A DNA stretch of 7,858 nt. It comes from Treponema sp. UBA1798. GTDB taxonomy: Bacteria > Spirochaetota > Spirochaetia > Treponematales > Treponemataceae. Below, in pieces: positions 5,579 to 7,858 of the stretch. Positions within the stretch are counted from its first letter, which is position 1; the number at the start of each line of letters is the position of its first letter. The stretch is taken from NCBI GenBank assembly GCA_002319875.1, contig DCFS01000202.1:582-8439 (forward strand), in the 5' to 3' direction. The notes beneath the pieces are model-generated. The model did no database searches and was not told the DNA's origin. It worked only from the letters and a program-made list of their open reading frames with translations. The position numbers were made by a program, and so were the translations under genes.

Positions 5579-7498
5579 TTATAGCGCGCGGACAGTTGAG
5601 AGCATTTTATTAAGATTTTCTGTTACAGTTTTAATTTTATCCGCATTGTCGATAATTCTTTTTTCAATTATCTGCGAATTGTCAGCAAGCGTCGTGATAT
5701 TTTTGTTCAGTGACTGTTCCGTTTTTCTGGAATTCCCCTGGGCAACGATAATTGTTTTCAGCTGCTGCTGCAGATGTTCCATACTGTTGATCAGGCTGGA
5801 AACTGATTCTCTGCTTTCCCGGACACTGGTATTGGTCTGATCGGCGAGTTTCTTTACTTCATGTGCGATGACGGCAAAACCTCTCCCGGCAGAACCTGCC
5901 CTTGCGGCTTCTATTGAAGCATTAAAACCAAGCAGGTTCGTCTGTTCTGCGACTTCAACTATATCATGAAGTATTTTTTCGATTGTCTGGGCATTATTTC
6001 CCAGTTTTTCAAGTTCCCGGCCTATTTCTGTTCCTTCCCTGCTCGAAGTTTCAATGTTTTTTGTCAGTTCGCTGAAATTTCCATCTATTTCCTGCAGCAG
6101 ATTCTCATTTTCGGTTGCTTTCCGTGATGATTCACTGATAAATTGAGAGAGTTGCTCGATATTTTTACGGCTGTTTTCCCATGCCCTGTCTTTTATATTC
6201 ATGATCTGCCTCATCTGGCTGATAGTCCGTCTGAGGAAGAACTCTTTAAAAGCTGCATATTTCTGAATATAATTATTAACATACTCGTCGTAGAAGGTGA
6301 CTCCTTCAGAAACACGGTAAAACATAAGTGCTGTCAGAGTCTGGTTGATATTGACCCCCAGCAGTTCGCCGAAAGTGGAAAATCCTGCAATCGGTATATC
6401 GTCAAAGATTTTTACATCTGCCAGTTTATCCTGATTGATCAGCCGGCGGAGTATACAATCGTTAAACAGTCCTCCCAGAGCAGTACCGTTTTTCCCCTGC
6501 TTAAAACTGTCGTAATCTTTTTTGATTGATGAGATAAAGTCTGTATGTCTGACAAGAATAAGTTCGTCACCGAAAGAAATATCACAGTAAAAATGAATTT
6601 CCCGTTTTTTGAAATCGATCGCTGAAATTGACCGGACATAAATATCTCCGTTTATGACGATCGCAAAACTGAAATGCTGCAGATTTTTTTCAAGATCCTC
6701 TTCACGGCAGTTGAAATGACCGCATAATTCGGAAATTGCATCTGTTATTTCACCTGTGTCTTTCCGGATAATGGTTTTTATATATCGCCCGGCAGGATCG
6801 GCCTGGGCAACGGTAAACGACCATGAGGTCAATTCAAAATTCTGTGATTTGAATACCCCGAAACGGATAGCATCCGTGAATCGGATCAGTACCATAACAG
6901 CTTTATTACGGACAACCTGATTCCCATTGTAAAGCCATGTATCCCTGAAGTCCATTTTCCCTCCGGAAGAACCTCCTATGATAAGGCAGGGAAGTTTCCC
7001 GGAATTATAGACCGCTTCCATAAAAAAGTTTTCGGTATTTGACAACCCGTCAATGAGTGTATATGCTACACAGTTTCTGCAGTCAAGGGGAAATGCCGGA
7101 GCAAAACGTTCAAACTCTTTACTGATCAGTTCGACTTTTTTTTCAGGCTCCAGTTCGGGCTGCTGCAGGTCGATTGTATGAATATCAACAGCGCTTACTA
7201 TTTCCGGCGAAAAGCATTGAAGCACGATAGTCTGCCGGTTTTCACGGGCGGGATGATAAAGCGGCAGCAATTTTTCGCCGTCCCTGTTGCACAGTTCCCC
7301 TGCAGTTGATGTCAGAATGAGCGGTATTCCGCTGCATATCTGTTTTAACTGTGCAGCGATCATGTCGGGATCGATATCGGGGGAAATAAATCCCAGAATC
7401 AGTCTGGAACCGGCTGGAATCATTTTTCTGCTTTCTGTTTTTCCGATGTCATCGGGGGAAAGGTAAAGGAGCGTAATATCGTGGTTGCTGTCTGCCAT
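5579..7498 (-). CDS. Soluble FIST-domain methyl-accepting chemotaxis protein
   Basis: This 639-residue protein has no membrane segment and no signal peptide, so it is a cytoplasmic receptor that should report an internal ligand to CheA/CheW. FIST_N (about 28-230) includes TSTAGEL (63-69), LIDGLSNTENFF (148-159) and IIGGSSGG (173-180). FIST_C (about 240-395) includes AGFSTFGELLG (371-381). A helical linker from about 405 leads to an MCP signalling domain with its tip around 518-555 (EQTNLLGFNASIEAARAG, then GRGFAVIAHEVKKLA). Its arms are shorter than those of the other receptor in the window. The conserved glutamate after ARAG is Ser536. I see no canonical methylation sites and no CheR-binding tail. 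FIST domains are known sensory modules, and some (NosP) bind haem and nitric oxide; the ligand here is unknown. CxxC (140-143) and CGHFNC (259-264) may be redox- or metal-related. ATG at 7498 lacks a clear ribosome site, so the start is less certain. It is divergent from a GPH symporter. Confidence 0.93.
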   Translation of the reverse strand: MADSNHDITLLYLSPDDIGKTESRKMIPAGSRLILGFISPDIDPDMIAAQLKQICSGIPLILTSTAGELCNRDGEKLLPLYHPARENRQTIVLQCFSPEIVSAVDIHTIDLQQPELEPEKKVELISKEFERFAPAFPLDCRNCVAYTLIDGLSNTENFFMEAVYNSGKLPCLIIGGSSGGKMDFRDTWLYNGNQVVRNKAVMVLIRFTDAIRFGVFKSQNFELTSWSFTVAQADPAGRYIKTIIRKDTGEITDAISELCGHFNCREEDLEKNLQHFSFAIVINGDIYVRSISAIDFKKREIHFYCDISFGDELILVRHTDFISSIKKDYDSFKQGKNGTALGGLFNDCILRRLINQDKLADVKIFDDIPIAGFSTFGELLGVNINQTLTALMFYRVSEGVTFYDEYVNNYIQKYAAFKEFFLRRTISQMRQIMNIKDRAWENSRKNIEQLSQFISESSRKATENENLLQEIDGNFSELTKNIETSSREGTEIGRELEKLGNNAQTIEKILHDIVEVAEQTNLLGFNASIEAARAGSAGRGFAVIAHEVKKLADQTNTSVRESRESVSSLINSMEHLQQQLKTIIVAQGNSRKTEQSLNKNITTLADNSQIIEKRIIDNADKIKTVTENLNKMLSTVRAL

Positions 7499-7523
7499 AA
7501 ATGTTGTCCGTACAAAAAGTTAC

Positions 7524-7536
7524 TATGGGGCCCATA
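7524..7536. promoter_or_regulatory. Inverted repeat TATGGG-G-CCCATA at the FIST receptor transcription start
   Basis: Two 6-bp arms (7524-7529 and 7531-7536) surround one base. The dyad covers the predicted transcription start (about 7527) and runs three bases into the -10 element (7534-7539), a position suited to a repressor. It is short and could be chance. Confidence 0.3.
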
Positions 7537-7562
7537 ATACAATCTATATTCAGCTTTGTAAA
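7534..7562 (-). promoter_or_regulatory. Sigma-70-type promoter of the FIST receptor gene
   Basis: On the minus strand TTTACA (7562-7557), a 17-nt spacer and TATTAT (7539-7534) match consensus at five of six positions each. Transcription would start near 7527, leaving a leader of about 29 nt before the ATG at 7498. The -35 overlaps a possible plus-strand -35 by five bases. Confidence 0.6.
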
Positions 7563-7583
7563 CCGGAATTCGACTGATATAAA
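7556..7583 (+). promoter_or_regulatory. Possible promoter for the GPH symporter
   Basis: TTGTAA (7556-7561), a 16-nt spacer and TATAAA (7578-7583) could drive the rightward gene with a start near 7590 and a leader of about 68 nt. A second candidate nearer the gene is TTGACA (7620-7625) with TATAGG (7641-7646), but its spacer is only 15 nt. I cannot choose between them. Confidence 0.35.
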
Positions 7584-7621
7584 GTATTTTTATGATACAA
7601 CTGTCTGTTACATACTGCATT

Positions 7622-7631
7622 GACAGCTGTC
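7622..7631. promoter_or_regulatory. Perfect palindrome GACAGCTGTC upstream of the symporter
   Basis: This 10-bp perfect palindrome overlaps a consensus TTGACA (7620-7625) by four bases. A single half-site CTGTC occurs at 7601-7605. It may be an operator for the symporter gene; the evidence is only its symmetry and position. Confidence 0.25.
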
Positions 7632-7657
7632 CGGTATGCGTATAGGCTGTATCTGTA

Positions 7658-7858
7658 ATGAAAACGCTGACGAAAGGGAAGATGTGGTTGTTTTCCGTGG
7701 GACAGTTCGGGTGGTCTCTGCTTTCGGGTCTTGTTGTAAGCTGGCTGGTCTATTTTTATCAGCCTGATACACAGTCTGTCGCTGCGGGGCAGATACCGCT
7801 GATTCCTCAGGGACGGGTGATTTTCGGTGTACTGACAATAATCGGTATCATTACGGCC
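7658..7858 (+). CDS. MFS transporter of the GPH (sugar:cation symporter) type, N-terminal part, 3' truncated
   Basis: The frame stays open from ATG at 7658 to the window edge, giving 67 residues. The start, MKTLTKGKMWLFSVGQFGWS, then a hydrophobic segment (about 10-33) ending in LVYFYQP, a short polar loop containing IPLIPQG, and a second segment beginning VIFGVLTIIGIITA (54-67), resemble the first two helices of glycoside-pentoside-hexuronide symporters (MelB-like, MFS_2). Members import sugars or sugar acids with Na+ or H+. The diagnostic acidic motif between later helices is outside the window, so the family call is tentative. The start is also uncertain: ATG at 7682 has AAAGGG only 3 nt upstream, whereas 7658 has no good ribosome site but covers the usual basic N-terminus. 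The gene is divergent from the FIST receptor, 159 bp away, so the two may share regulation. Confidence 0.65.
   Translation, partial: MKTLTKGKMWLFSVGQFGWSLLSGLVVSWLVYFYQPDTQSVAAGQIPLIPQGRVIFGVLTIIGIITA

Noticed and set aside
5572..5586. CGCT/AGCG hairpin with A/T-rich loop between the FIST receptor and ferritin-like genes as a terminator
   Set aside because: The 4-bp stem overlaps the stop codon and the T-rich part is in the loop, not after the stem.
7608..7838. Minus-strand 76-codon frame opposite the symporter start
   Set aside because: It is antisense to a convincing transporter N-terminus and has no homology signal that I recognise.

Overview
The window looks like a stretch of bacterial chromosome with moderate GC (mid-40s percent by eye). 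Its genes serve signalling, transport and stress or metal handling. The membrane chemoreceptor has a hairpin tip of the type MNAAIEAAHAGEAGKGF, and the right edge carries a GPH-type sugar symporter. Together with two chemoreceptors and an EAL protein, this is most reminiscent of a free-living or gut spirochaete (Treponema-like). That placement is an inference, and an anaerobic Firmicute is not excluded. I found no rRNA, tRNA, CRISPR, insertion sequence or phage gene, and no gene-free stretch longer than 160 bases.

Layout: 1-324 (+) is the C-terminal part of an EAL (c-di-GMP phosphodiesterase) protein. 414-2576 (+) is a transmembrane dCache-HAMP-MCP chemoreceptor. 2566-3981 (-) is a DHA2-type MFS drug exporter. 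4093-5022 (+) is an AraC-family regulator divergent from the exporter. 4997-5512 (-) is an exported ferritin-like protein of the DUF2202 type. 5579-7498 (-) is a soluble FIST-domain chemoreceptor. 7658-7858 (+) is the start of a GPH-type symporter that runs off the window.

How the parts may work together: (1) the EAL protein and the dCache receptor form a co-oriented motility/second-messenger pair. (2) The AraC regulator and the MFS exporter are a divergent regulator-transporter module. Their intergenic region has a symmetric -10 element readable on both strands and a 21-bp-phased direct repeat, a good candidate AraC operator. (3) The FIST receptor is divergent from a sugar-type symporter and lies upstream of the ferritin-like gene. 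The latter has its own promoter, embedded in a striking 9-bp perfect inverted repeat that runs from the -10 element to the start codon.

The strongest unexplained signals are regulatory DNA rather than new proteins: the dyad at 5511-5540, the symmetric promoter at 4028-4036 and the phased repeats at 4063-4093. Two tail-to-tail gene pairs overlap (11 and 26 bp) with no recognisable terminator between them, so antisense read-through is likely. No clearly new multi-gene defence or biosynthetic system is visible.
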